Positions 20,424 to 30,000 of a stretch of DNA of 64,000 bases are shown here, piece after piece. The DNA is from Phytophthora colocasiae (taxonomy: Eukaryota > Oomycota > Peronosporomycetes > Peronosporales > Peronosporaceae), in the NCBI GenBank assembly GCA_018806915.1, contig JAGKQI010000079.1:1205001-1269000 (forward strand), in the 5' to 3' direction. A program made the position numbers and the translations under genes. The notes under the pieces were generated by a model. The model had not been told where the DNA came from, did not search any database, and saw only the letters and a program-made list of their open reading frames with translations. The stretch's first letter is position 1. The number at the start of each line of letters is the position of its first letter.

Positions 20424-23281
20424 TAGTCACATTGGCGAGTCCGGCAGAATCGGACCGGATGTCCTTTCTTATGACAACGTTCGCACTCGATGTCAGCCCA
20501 ACAGTCCTCCTTGACATGCCCGAAGTTTCGACAATTCTCGCAGAATCTTGCGGAGTAAGTCGGGCTTTTGAAACCATGTCGTTTGGTGTCCGGATGGTCT
20601 CCAGGTGATCGAGGTTTCCACCCAGAATCTTCGAGAATCTTGTATACCGCGTTCGAAAGATCGTCCATAGTCAGGAAAGAGTCATCCGGACCGTCATCAG
20701 TCTTCGAAGTAGTCGAGGTGGACATGGTCTCCGGTGGTGGCTTCTTTTCCTCATCTTGGAAACTCACATGTCGATCGTCATCTTCCGAGCCTTCATCATC
20801 TCGAGCAAGGTATGCTCTACCTGTCCGCTTGGACCGGAACTTGTCACGAGGAACGTTGTCTGCCCGGAAGTCTCGCTTCGGAGGTGGCGTATCATATTCG
20901 TCATCCAAAGTCAAGTCTTCATGCTGCCGTAAGACGTACTCGACATCTTTCAAGCTTCGGAGTCGTTGTCCTTGGAGCGTCATCCGAAGTCGGGAGTCCA
21001 GAAGTTTCTTGATGAACACCTTCAAGTGACTTTCGCGCTGTTTACTCGATCCATCGATGTCGACTCCAGCTCGATCCGCCACCTTGTTGAGTCGGTAGTA
21101 GAAATCCAGTGGAGACTCGTTCTTCTTTTGGACCATCGTATAGTAACGTTCAGCGTCGGAAGTCTTCGCCTTGCAGTATCGCTCCTTGAACGCCTTCAGA
21201 AAATCCTTCCACTTCCGGCGAACTTTCGGGGTAAGGTTGGCGCGCCAGTTCCGGACAGCAGGGGACAGCTTCAATTTCATTTCGTATATCTTCACGCTGT
21301 CTGTCCAGCCTCCTTGAACTGACATACTTTGGAACCTTTCCAACCATCTCATCCGAGTGGCCAGCGGCGCCTTCTCGTCAAAATCTTCCAGAGTGCTCGC
21401 ATTCACAAACGGCTTGAACAGGTACGTAGTGGTTCCATTCGGGCCGGTCGTAGTCGTAACTCCGGGAGATGTGTCTTCGAAAGAGCTGCTATCTGAACTT
21501 GGGGAGTCGGAGTCACTGCCAGAGTCGGAGCTCGAACTGGACGAGCTTGGATCGTCCGAAGGCCGTCTCCGTCTGGAGACTGACCGCTTAGAAGACTGGC
21601 CCTTACTTGACGATGAGCTCTTCCTCGGCGCGTCTGTCCCATTCCTCGACGCCCTTCTCCGGGACCCATCGCCTGATGCTTCTCTTCGAGGTCTTACTTC
21701 AGATGATCTTCTCCGTTCGGGGTCGCTTGCCCCCCTTGCCTTGCCGTCATGGTGCTTCCTGGACTTAGGAGTCTTGGACGTCTTCGTCTCACCAGAAACA
21801 ACTTTGAGGGCGGCGGCCAGTTGAGCGGCAAAAGCTTCGTCAGGGTTCCGAACATCTGGTTTCTGGGATTCCGTATGGGACGTGCTCTGGGATGGGGCAC
21901 TGGATACTGGGTGTAAAGTTGCCAAATCAGAAGATGTCCCACCTTGAGTTGCACTAACGGACGGTCCTGACGTCTTTGCCTTTAAGTCGCGAATTTGCGA
22001 GGCCAAGAACTTCTGCACCGCCGTCGACATCTCACGCTCCTTCTTCCTCGCAGCCTCGGACGCCTCCAGCTCGCGCTGAAGGTCGAACACCTTCCGGTCA
22101 TCAGACGAGTTACGCTTCGACTTGGTGCTCTTCTTCTTATGACGTTGCTCTCTGGATAAACGCTCTGCCGAATGATCTTCATCAGGACGTGGCTCTGCTG
22201 GGACGACTTGCGTAGTGGTAAACACTTGAGTCGGCTCCTGCTTCGGGAACATCCCTTGAATCCTCGAGTCCAGCAAGCGCTCTAATTTGGAATCCAGGTC
22301 GCTTGACATCTTCTGTAGCGCCGACCCTTGCTGGTCTTCCATTCGTGCCATCACCTTCTGCAGCTGGAACATCGTGTTTAGCGCGACTTGTGTGGAACCA
22401 GAGCTAGCTGACTTGGACGAACGCTCCGACCTGGCAGGTTCACTGGGACTCTCACGACGTCGGCCTTCAGGCTTCAGTTCATCATGTGCCTCAGGAGATC
22501 TGGCTTGACGGGCTTCTCGAGCTGCCTCTCGCTGTTTTGAGGACGACTTAGTACGCTTCTCTTTCTTCCGGTCAGCCTTCGAGTCTAGCACGACATCTTT
22601 GCGACTCACATCCTCACGGGCCCCACTTGGATTTCCATGCGTGATTTGAAAAGCCATTCCAGACTCCATCGACGTTGGTCCTCCGAAGCTCCGAGCCGAC
22701 ATCGCCATGGGCGTGAATCTGGAGAAGGGCATATGACTGCCCCCACTCCTACTCATCCCGAATCCCGAAGAATCAGAAGTGCTTTCTCGCGAAGTTCGCG
22801 ATCCTGATGTAGCGCTCGCCATGGACTCACTGGAACCTCCCGAAGATGCAAACATACTCGAAGATCGAGCCGAGTTTGTACGTTCCGACGAGGCTCTGCT
22901 GGATGACATGACGCTCTTGGACGACTGATCACCCTGGCTCGCTTCCAGATTCCGCAGTACCGATGACGGCACAGACGGCAGCGAAGATGACGCGGGCGAC
23001 GGGATGGACGATGGCGCTCTGGGCATGACACGTTGAAAACGTTTCGGCTGGACCTCTCCTTGGGGTGGCCCCCTTGGACTTCTTGTCTTACGGAAACCTG
23101 CCAACTGGAGCTGCCTTGAGAAGTCGCGACCGAGTAGTGCTATCTCGTAATCCGAAATGACAACACCTTCATCTTGACAAAACACTTCCGGATGTTGTTG
23201 ATAAAATCCTTGTCTTCCAGAAGTCTCCAAAATTCTGATGTACTCGTGAGAACGGAGCATAACTTGTCTCCACTCGATCAT
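20267..23281 (-). CDS. E3 gag
   Basis: 1,004 residues from ATG 23,281. This ATG overlaps the stop of the frame upstream as ATGA, which suggests coupled re-initiation. A long Ser/Arg/Lys-rich disordered region fills residues 50-600, followed by a retrotransposon gag (capsid) domain (about 640-830, WLERFQSMSVQGGW to YVLRQHEDLTLDDEY). Cys-rich knuckles lie near the C-terminus (CENCRNFGHVKEDC, CERCHKKGHPVRFC, CDYC). It is far longer than a usual Gypsy gag. It would assemble the particle and bind element RNA. Confidence 0.85.
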   Translation of the reverse strand: MIEWRQVMLRSHEYIRILETSGRQGFYQQHPEVFCQDEGVVISDYEIALLGRDFSRQLQLAGFRKTRSPRGPPQGEVQPKRFQRVMPRAPSSIPSPASSSLPSVPSSVLRNLEASQGDQSSKSVMSSSRASSERTNSARSSSMFASSGGSSESMASATSGSRTSRESTSDSSGFGMSRSGGSHMPFSRFTPMAMSARSFGGPTSMESGMAFQITHGNPSGAREDVSRKDVVLDSKADRKKEKRTKSSSKQREAAREARQARSPEAHDELKPEGRRRESPSEPARSERSSKSASSGSTQVALNTMFQLQKVMARMEDQQGSALQKMSSDLDSKLERLLDSRIQGMFPKQEPTQVFTTTQVVPAEPRPDEDHSAERLSREQRHKKKSTKSKRNSSDDRKVFDLQRELEASEAARKKEREMSTAVQKFLASQIRDLKAKTSGPSVSATQGGTSSDLATLHPVSSAPSQSTSHTESQKPDVRNPDEAFAAQLAAALKVVSGETKTSKTPKSRKHHDGKARGASDPERRRSSEVRPRREASGDGSRRRASRNGTDAPRKSSSSSKGQSSKRSVSRRRRPSDDPSSSSSSSDSGSDSDSPSSDSSSFEDTSPGVTTTTGPNGTTTYLFKPFVNASTLEDFDEKAPLATRMRWLERFQSMSVQGGWTDSVKIYEMKLKLSPAVRNWRANLTPKVRRKWKDFLKAFKERYCKAKTSDAERYYTMVQKKNESPLDFYYRLNKVADRAGVDIDGSSKQRESHLKVFIKKLLDSRLRMTLQGQRLRSLKDVEYVLRQHEDLTLDDEYDTPPPKRDFRADNVPRDKFRSKRTGRAYLARDDEGSEDDDRHVSFQDEEKKPPPETMSTSTTSKTDDGPDDSFLTMDDLSNAVYKILEDSGWKPRSPGDHPDTKRHGFKSPTYSARFCENCRNFGHVKEDCWADIECERCHKKGHPVRFCRTRQCDYCHRYREGTCGEYKALQDIKSLIQQGALDLPTAIRNQLLDPDADSGEKPLNH

Positions 23282-24573
23282 CTCAACCACGAGCAACCGA
23301 AACACGTCACCAACCACTTGTCGAACCAAATCCGGGTGGACCTGAACATTCGCATCCTAAACCATCCTGGAACCAAGTTGACGAAACTGAATCCAGCCTC
23401 GAATAGCATCGTTTGAAGAACGGCGATACATTCTCGTGGCGAAAACTCCGCAGGCGGGATCAGCGCACCTTGGACATCTTGAACAACCCCGAAAGTCAGA
23501 CGTTGTATCTGCAACTCTGAGATCCAAGCGTCAGTCTGAGCCGGCATTAGAATGCGACGGTTCAAGTATTCCGAAGTCATCGCAGCGGCCCCGATGAACG
23601 GTTCGCACTCCAGGTAGACTTGCGGCCAGCCATGATGGAAATCAGGTGGATAGTTCCTTTCGGAACTGTCCTGCTCCCAGCGTCGGACTTGAGCAGCCAC
23701 ATACTCCTTCGCTTAAACATCAGTCATTAGGGGTTCAGGTGACATCCGTCCACCTTCTGGAGCTTCATGCATCTGAGTGTCTGAGACAAAACGGGGCGTT
23801 GCTTGGGCGGGCACCACAGGCACCTCCGAAAAACGCCAGTCATCCGGAAGCGGTGAATCTTCCGAAATTAACTGCGGTATCTCCACTTCCATAATGTCCG
23901 GCTGAGGCACAAACCCGTCTTCAAGCACAGCTTCTTCATGAACTGGCGATAACGGGCGCACTTCAGTTTTGACTTCAGTCTTGAACTGCGATGATTCTTC
24001 TCGGGCGTCCCCGACCGGATCCATTCTTCCAGGTGGAGGAGAGTCCGGAACTCGATCCTCCATGGGCTCCGCTTCGACAGCTTCTTCATCAGACACGTCT
24101 GCTCCAGAGTCTTCAGCCTCACTTGAGACGGCGTCATACTCTTCTCCATCGGACTCCTCCAGGCCGGAGTCGTCCACCAGTGCATCATCCGGACTCCTTT
24201 CGATGTCGGATTCAGACACTTCTTCTTCTTCGTCCGGATCCTCGTCGGACCTAGACTCCTCCTGCTCAGGATCACCTTCTTCTCCCGAAGACTCTTCCGA
24301 GCCACTATCCTCCTGGCTCGCGTGGTGCGCGTCCAGTTGATCTGGTTCAGATTCTTTTTCTTCTTCTTCCAGTGCTTCCTTCGCTTCCTTGGCCTCCAGG
24401 GCAGCCTTCCGCTTTGCAGCATTCGCCTGACGATTTCTTCTGATAACTGCATCCAAATCTTCATGCTCATCAGGCTGCTGCCCCTTCAACCGACGCGACG
24501 ATCTCGTAGTCATTCCACTTAGAGACGCGTCGCCTCCTCCTTTGCGCATGCTTCCACTTCCACTTCCAGTCAT
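23278..24573 (-). pseudogene. E3 acidic pre-gag ORF, interrupted by a stop
   Basis: From ATG 24,573 a 286-residue acidic protein (long Glu/Asp/Ser runs, for example LEEEEKESEPDQLD) ends at TAA 23,713. The same frame stays open for another 145 codons (AKEYVAAQVRRWEQD to FGCSWLR) and ends overlapping the gag start. The second part looks like folded protein, so the TAA may be a mutation or a readthrough site. No known domain is recognised. It is the first gene after the 5' LTR and may be an N-terminal extension of gag. The acidic run could be a nucleic-acid or histone mimic, which is speculation. Confidence 0.55.
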
Positions 24574-24661
24574 AACAACCACACTCGGAAAGTTAGCAAG
24601 CAATCAATCCCCCAAAACTAATCAACAAAATATAAAAGGATAACTCGGTGATATCCTCGGT

Positions 24662-24683
24662 TCGAATCGGGGCACGCGCACCA
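24662..24683 (-). promoter_or_regulatory. E3 tRNA primer-binding site
   Basis: On the minus strand, two bases after the 5' LTR, comes TGGTGCGCGTGCCCCGATT. The plus strand reads TTCGAATCGGGGCACG and then CGCACCA, which is what the T-loop, acceptor strand and CCA end of a tRNA look like. The tRNA identity cannot be fixed from this alone. Confidence 0.85.
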
Positions 24684-24685
24684 GC

Positions 24686-26220
24686 TGTGGCGAAGTGGGT
24701 GAACACTTTTGACCGCCCAGGGGGTTGCGTATAGTGTGCCGTCCAAAAGGAACAACCCAGACACTAAAAACTCCAAAAGAGAGTTAGTAGTAAGGTGTCC
24801 AGTTGGAGTGAGTCAGCACCACCTTCCGGTGTCCAAATGGGTGTCCGGAAAGTGGCTTGGCGTGTGACCTTGTGACTACCCTCGTAGGTGTCGTTTGTCT
24901 TCGAACGCGAGGAGTCTGCACCGAAAGTGTTATCTCCAAAAGATTGTAGAACTAGATCCGGAGGGAGAGTGCTAACCAAATAAACACTTCCCAAACGGTG
25001 GTTAATTAGTCCGAAAGTGGGTAAGCACTTATGAGCAAAGTACTTCCCCTCCAACAGTTAACCAAATATACAAGAGAGTTAAACCAAAATATACAACCGC
25101 TTCTTATTCTTTTCGGCCCTCGAGCGGTGGGCACTCCAAATTCCAGTACGACTAGAGCAAAGTCCGGAACACTGGCACAGTTCCGGGGCTCTTTAAACAG
25201 CGCACCACTTCCGATAGATTCACTAGGAATCTCCGGAAGAATAGAATCCAATATATATGTCCCAAATACTATGTAGTATTTAAGAACACACACAACCAAT
25301 ACAGTCCAAACACACAAGCAGTCAAATCAATCAATTTTAGGGGTGACTACCACTAACCTCCCAAAACGCAGTTATAATATGAAATAATACCCGAAAGTAT
25401 TAACTGGAATATGAAATGGAAGGGGTCACGCCCGGGATACGCCGCCCGGATCACCTTTCCAACTTGGTCTTACCCTGGCGGAGATTCACGCGGCGGTGAC
25501 GCTTGTCGACGCGGCCTGACGCTTGTTCGGCTACACGTGAAGCCCTCTTCTCGAGGCTGGTCCACGGCTCCTCACAGTGTGTCTTGGGAACACCTTCCAA
25601 AACTTTGCACTTGCGCCCTTGGTGGCAAATTGAACTCTCTTTAATGTATAATAGCTAGCACTAGCTAAACATGCAAAAATATACTTGGTTTCACTATGTA
25701 GTAGGGGCGTCTCATCAGGAAGAGGCTTGCGTTTCAGTAGAATACCATAGAGTCAAAGAACACGGAAGAATTCCAGCTGGCTCCGGACACATCATCGTCG
25801 GTCGTCTTGGTCGGTCGGTAATATATGGCCTTGAGTATACCCGAGATTCAACCAGGATACTGGGTACAAACCAGACAGTCTCCGATAGTCAAACGTTAAC
25901 CTCCACTTCGAACCTTCGACTTGATAATTTGGGTCTCGCATATACTCCAAAAATAGAACCCCTTGGTCATGGCGTTACCGAACAGTCACTTGGTTTCGGT
26001 GTTCGAATCATCTGGAGTGCATCTTCCGGAGTATGTCAGGATCTTTTCAAGTCGTTTCCATCTTTTGGAGTCGGCAACCCCTTCCCAGGCTTGCCCTTGA
26101 CCCTTGGCACCCACAATTGTGCCTTAACCCTGAAATCATTTGGACCAGTAATATCGTCAATGCCGCTCTGGCTCTGGGAACCGGCAGTCCATAGAAAATT
26201 TGCAGAGTCACAGCTTCACA
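24686..26220 (-). repeat. E3 5' LTR
   Basis: 1,535 bp, the longer of the two LTR copies. It contains several TCCGGA/TCCGAA words. A partial third copy lies at 60,077-60,785. Confidence 0.93.
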
Positions 26221-26223
26221 CTG

Positions 26224-27051
26224 CTCAAGAAGACGACGCGGTCGCGTGGAATGTCCGCCGAGGTCTGGGGGGACTTAATTTCGAGGCTGTGCGACGACGC
26301 TCGGTGTTACGACTCAGATATGAGGTATCAATATTTCTTGTCGGGTCTGCGCAATCGCGAATGGAAGGCTACGCTATCGAACGCTATGGTTGACTCGATT
26401 CCGCAAGCGGTAACGGTTCTGCTCTACAAGAATATGCACATTCCCGTGGAAAATGACGCTGACTTTGAAGACACCCCTCAGTCGAAGAGCTCTGGGAACG
26501 CTATGATGCAACAAATGCTCACGCTAATGCAACAGACGCGGCACATGTTTGCGCAGCAGCAGCAGCAGCAGTACGCTCAGACAAGCGTTCCTCAGAACGC
26601 TACTCCGACGATTGCTGTGGCCCATTACGAAGACCCTGCGTTTGGGCACGCTTCGACGACCGTGGCGGCGGTGGCGCCTGAGACCCCTGTTAGGGGAATC
26701 CGCCAAGGCCCCGACATGCATACCCAGGAGGGCCAGGTCGTGTGTGGTCGCTGCCACACTCTGGGATTCAACCGGCTTAGTTGCCGTCGTGGTAATGCTG
26801 TCTGCTCGAATTGTCAGACAAAGGGACATGTCTACGTGGAATGCGAGCAGCCTCGCGGGCAAAGTCAATCGAACCGTTCTAGCCAACAGTCTGCGAACCG
26901 TACCCAGAACGGTTATAAGCGTACCTGTTTCCTGTGCGATAGTCCTGACCACCGAGTGGCTAACTGCCCTACGAAGCTACTTCTCTCTCGATTATCTGCT
27001 CAAGAAAAGGCCGGGGCCTCGTCTGGGGACCCTGCTGCGAGTCGCCAATGA
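26224..27051 (+). pseudogene. E2 gag, C-terminal part
   Basis: Resumes the E2 gag frame after E3 (KKTTRSRGMSAEVWGDL follows IELL). It holds a Gln run (26,550-26,575) and Cys-rich knuckles CGRCHTLGFNRLSC, CSNCQTKGHVYVEC and CFLCDSPDHRVANC. The frame ends at TGA 27,049, after which the same frame stays open straight into pol. Confidence 0.85.
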
Positions 27052-30000
27052 TGGGGGCAGGAGCAAGGGGAAGGGAGTGTCGACCCTTCTTCTTGTCTAG
27101 GAGATGACACACCTGGGAACGCTTCCGTGCAGGATCTAGGAGAAGTTGGAGCGTACCAGGATGAAAAGGGAACGGTTAACGCTGTGGAAGGCGTAGGTGA
27201 AGGGATTGAATTTGCTGTGAACGAGAAGGATATTGAAGGAGAGAAGTGCGGAACGGAGTGTTCCGTGGAAGATGGCGAGCGCGAAGACTCGCATAACCTT
27301 GGAGGTATTGAAGCGTACCAGGACGCGAAGAGAATAGTTAACGCGTTAAGGAGCGTGAGTGAACGGCCTGAAACGGATGTAAAGATGACGGATATTGGAG
27401 AAGAGAACGGGACGGAGCGTTCCGCTGAAGAAGACGAGCGCGAGAGCTCGTCTGGGGCTGAGAGAAAGAGTGTTCCCAGGAGGGAATTCATCTACGATTA
27501 CCGCGCGGAGAGTACGCGGGAGGAGGAGAAAATGATGGCTGAAGCGTTATTGCCATTGGAGAGTCGAGTAGCAGAGGCTACCACTGAAGAGGAGGACTAT
27601 TTTTGCGATTACTATGCTGACTACAAGGAGATGGCCAGCCTGGAAGAGGGACAGCCTGTCGAGGTGACGGCGTCCGCTGGGGTGGCGAGCAGCGTTTGCA
27701 CGGAAGATAGGGAGCCGCATGAGGAAGAAACCATGAACGGTGAAGAACGGAATAAAGAGCACGGAGAACGGTCAACGACGGAAATTGAGGAAAGTGGGAA
27801 CGGTGGAACGGAGGAACAGTACCCCACAAAGGTCGAACGGGGGTCCCTGAAGCCAGAGGTTATTAAAGCTTTAGAGGAACGGTTCGAGAGTGACGTAAGT
27901 GCGGTACGAGTGTTGTTCCAATGGCCACCCTACAAACCTACGGGGAAGCGTAAAGTTGTGCACGTGCAGTTCATGGATTCGAGTGGAAAGGGAACGGAGA
28001 ACGCTCCCAAGGATGAGGACTCCCGAAGAGAAGAAGCAACGGAAGAGCAAGACAGGCCGCCTCCCGATCCCGGTGAAGGCGATGACGCGGTGGGGCTCAA
28101 GGACGAAACTATCTCTACGAAGGACGCTGGCAGACTGGCTGAAATAAACCTGCTAGGAAAAGAGAACGCTGTAGGCGGGACGGTTGGAACCGTTCCCGAG
28201 TCGGGGGGCTCGACTAACTGTCGCAGTGTAACGCCTGCGGTTATCGAACCCGAACCGCCGCCCGAAGATACACCTGCTGTGGAAGGGCGCCCCTCTACTA
28301 GACTCTTCTCGGCTGCAGAATTGGACGCCCTGGAAGATGGAGCCGAGTCGCCCGTCGACGAAGAGAAGGAAGAATACGAGAAGGAGTTGGAGGAACGCTT
28401 ATTCCCCCTGGATGAGGTCGAACTGAAGAGGCGCGTGAAGGCCAGCGCTGAACAAAAGAAGGAACTGTCGTTGAAGGAGTTGAGTTGCATTCTCAACATA
28501 CCCGAAGAAACCCTTGAGAAGACGCGAGATTCTTCGCCTGGAGAACTGTCCACCCCGGAGTACTGGATACGATGGTACGCTTCTACGCTAGCGTCGTCCG
28601 AAGCTGCCAAGCGTGCGAACCGAAACTTTAGTGAAACTCCGACCGAAGGGAACGCTGTGGCAAGCGTTCTTTATAACGCTGATGGATACTTGGACGCGAA
28701 GGATTACCCTGGGAGAAAGAAGAAACACCGAAGGTCTCATAAGCGTGAAAAGGCAAGGGCGAAGAAGTTTACGAAGCCCAAGGAGGAGGCAGACCCTGTG
28801 ACGATTCTCGACAACATTGGACTCCCCCTTGTGAATCGAAAGCCCAGAGAAATTACGGAACGGTTATCAAGCGTTCCTGAGAAGGCCCGCCGAAGCGTTC
28901 GACATCAGTGGAGAGGACTTATTCGACGGATCGTCCACCAACTAGTGTTCGAGGAGGAGACGTTAGACCCTCGACCGTGCGGCACCTGCCAGATGAAATT
29001 GAGTGACCGGAGGGATCCCCGCGAGAAGTATAGTCGGGAGTTCCTTCTGAAGGAGAAGGAGCTTGAAATGCGAGCAAGGGCGTACTTGGAGCGTTCCGTG
29101 GATCACTTGGAGAAGAGTATCGTGGACATTTTGATACAAGGAATTAAGTACCGATACGTGCTGGACTCAGAGGGGATTCGCCGGAAGTTAACGGATCGTA
29201 CTCCTACGTGTGAACTGTGTCGCATTTTGTCTAAGCGTTCTTCGCGGCGAGGTCGCATCTGCAACGTCCGATTTGACCATTCTGCGTTACTTGCTAACCG
29301 TTCCGAAGCGTTGGGAACGCTTAGCTCAAGTGAAGATCAGCCGGGGGGCATGTATGAGTACGCCCACGCCGTGTCAGATGCAACGGCCAAGGATCCTGAT
29401 CCAAAGGAGCTTAGCGAGGTGTCCGGCTCCGAAGTGCTCAGTGGGGATGGAGACGACGCCGTCGTCCCGGAAGGCAAACGTATTATCGGTTCTGTGGGCG
29501 GGGTGGAGGCCGTCTCTACGGGCTATATCGACTGTCTACCTACCGCTATGCTCATCGACTCGGGAGCTGTTGCCAGTCTAATTGACAACCGTGTACTGAA
29601 GAGGTTGGGGATGACGGACGCTCCATTGGAACCGTACCCTCAGGAACTGAAAGGCTTATCGGGTCAAGCGTTACGAGTTAAGGGAATCGTCCGCCTGCCC
29701 ATGCGACTGGGGTCGAAGGAACTAATTCGGCCGTTCGTGGTGATTGAGAAGCTGCATGTGGATGTGATCCTTGGAACGGACACGCTTAGAGCGTATCGAG
29801 CCGTCGTCGACCTGGATGAAAGTACGGTAACGCTTAAGGATACGGGAGAAGCGTTCGCAATCGGGTCGCCTCGGGTGGAGGAAATGTACACCACTCGTAT
29901 TAGCTCTACGGTATGGCTATGTCCTGGAGGGCAAGCACTGGTGGTGACCGATGTGCAAGGAAAAGCGGCTGATGACTCTACTGTGCTCGTCGAAGGATAT

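Larger units (their letters stand above)
11774..26220 (-). mobile_element. E3: giant dual-RNase-H Gypsy element, reverse orientation
   Basis: Inserted in E2 gag with a CTGC duplication (11,770-11,773 and 26,221-26,224). 14,447 bp; LTRs of 1,510 and 1,535 bp differ by one or a few substitutions and two deletions (about 11 and 14 bp) in the left copy. On the minus strand: 5' LTR 24,686-26,220, primer site, acidic ORF, gag, pol with two RNase H regions, integrase and chromodomain, then an antisense (plus-strand) ORF and the 3' LTR. The DNA is rich in TCCGGA/TCCGAA. Confidence 0.94.

Noticed and set aside
24655..24685. tRNA-like 3' end ending in CCA
   Set aside because: Only the T-loop and acceptor 3' strand are present, and it abuts the E3 LTR; it is the primer-binding site, not a tRNA gene.
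27930..28610. 226-codon minus-strand frame in E2 pol
   Set aside because: Shadow of the long intact pol frame; Ser-rich from complementary Glu/Lys codons.
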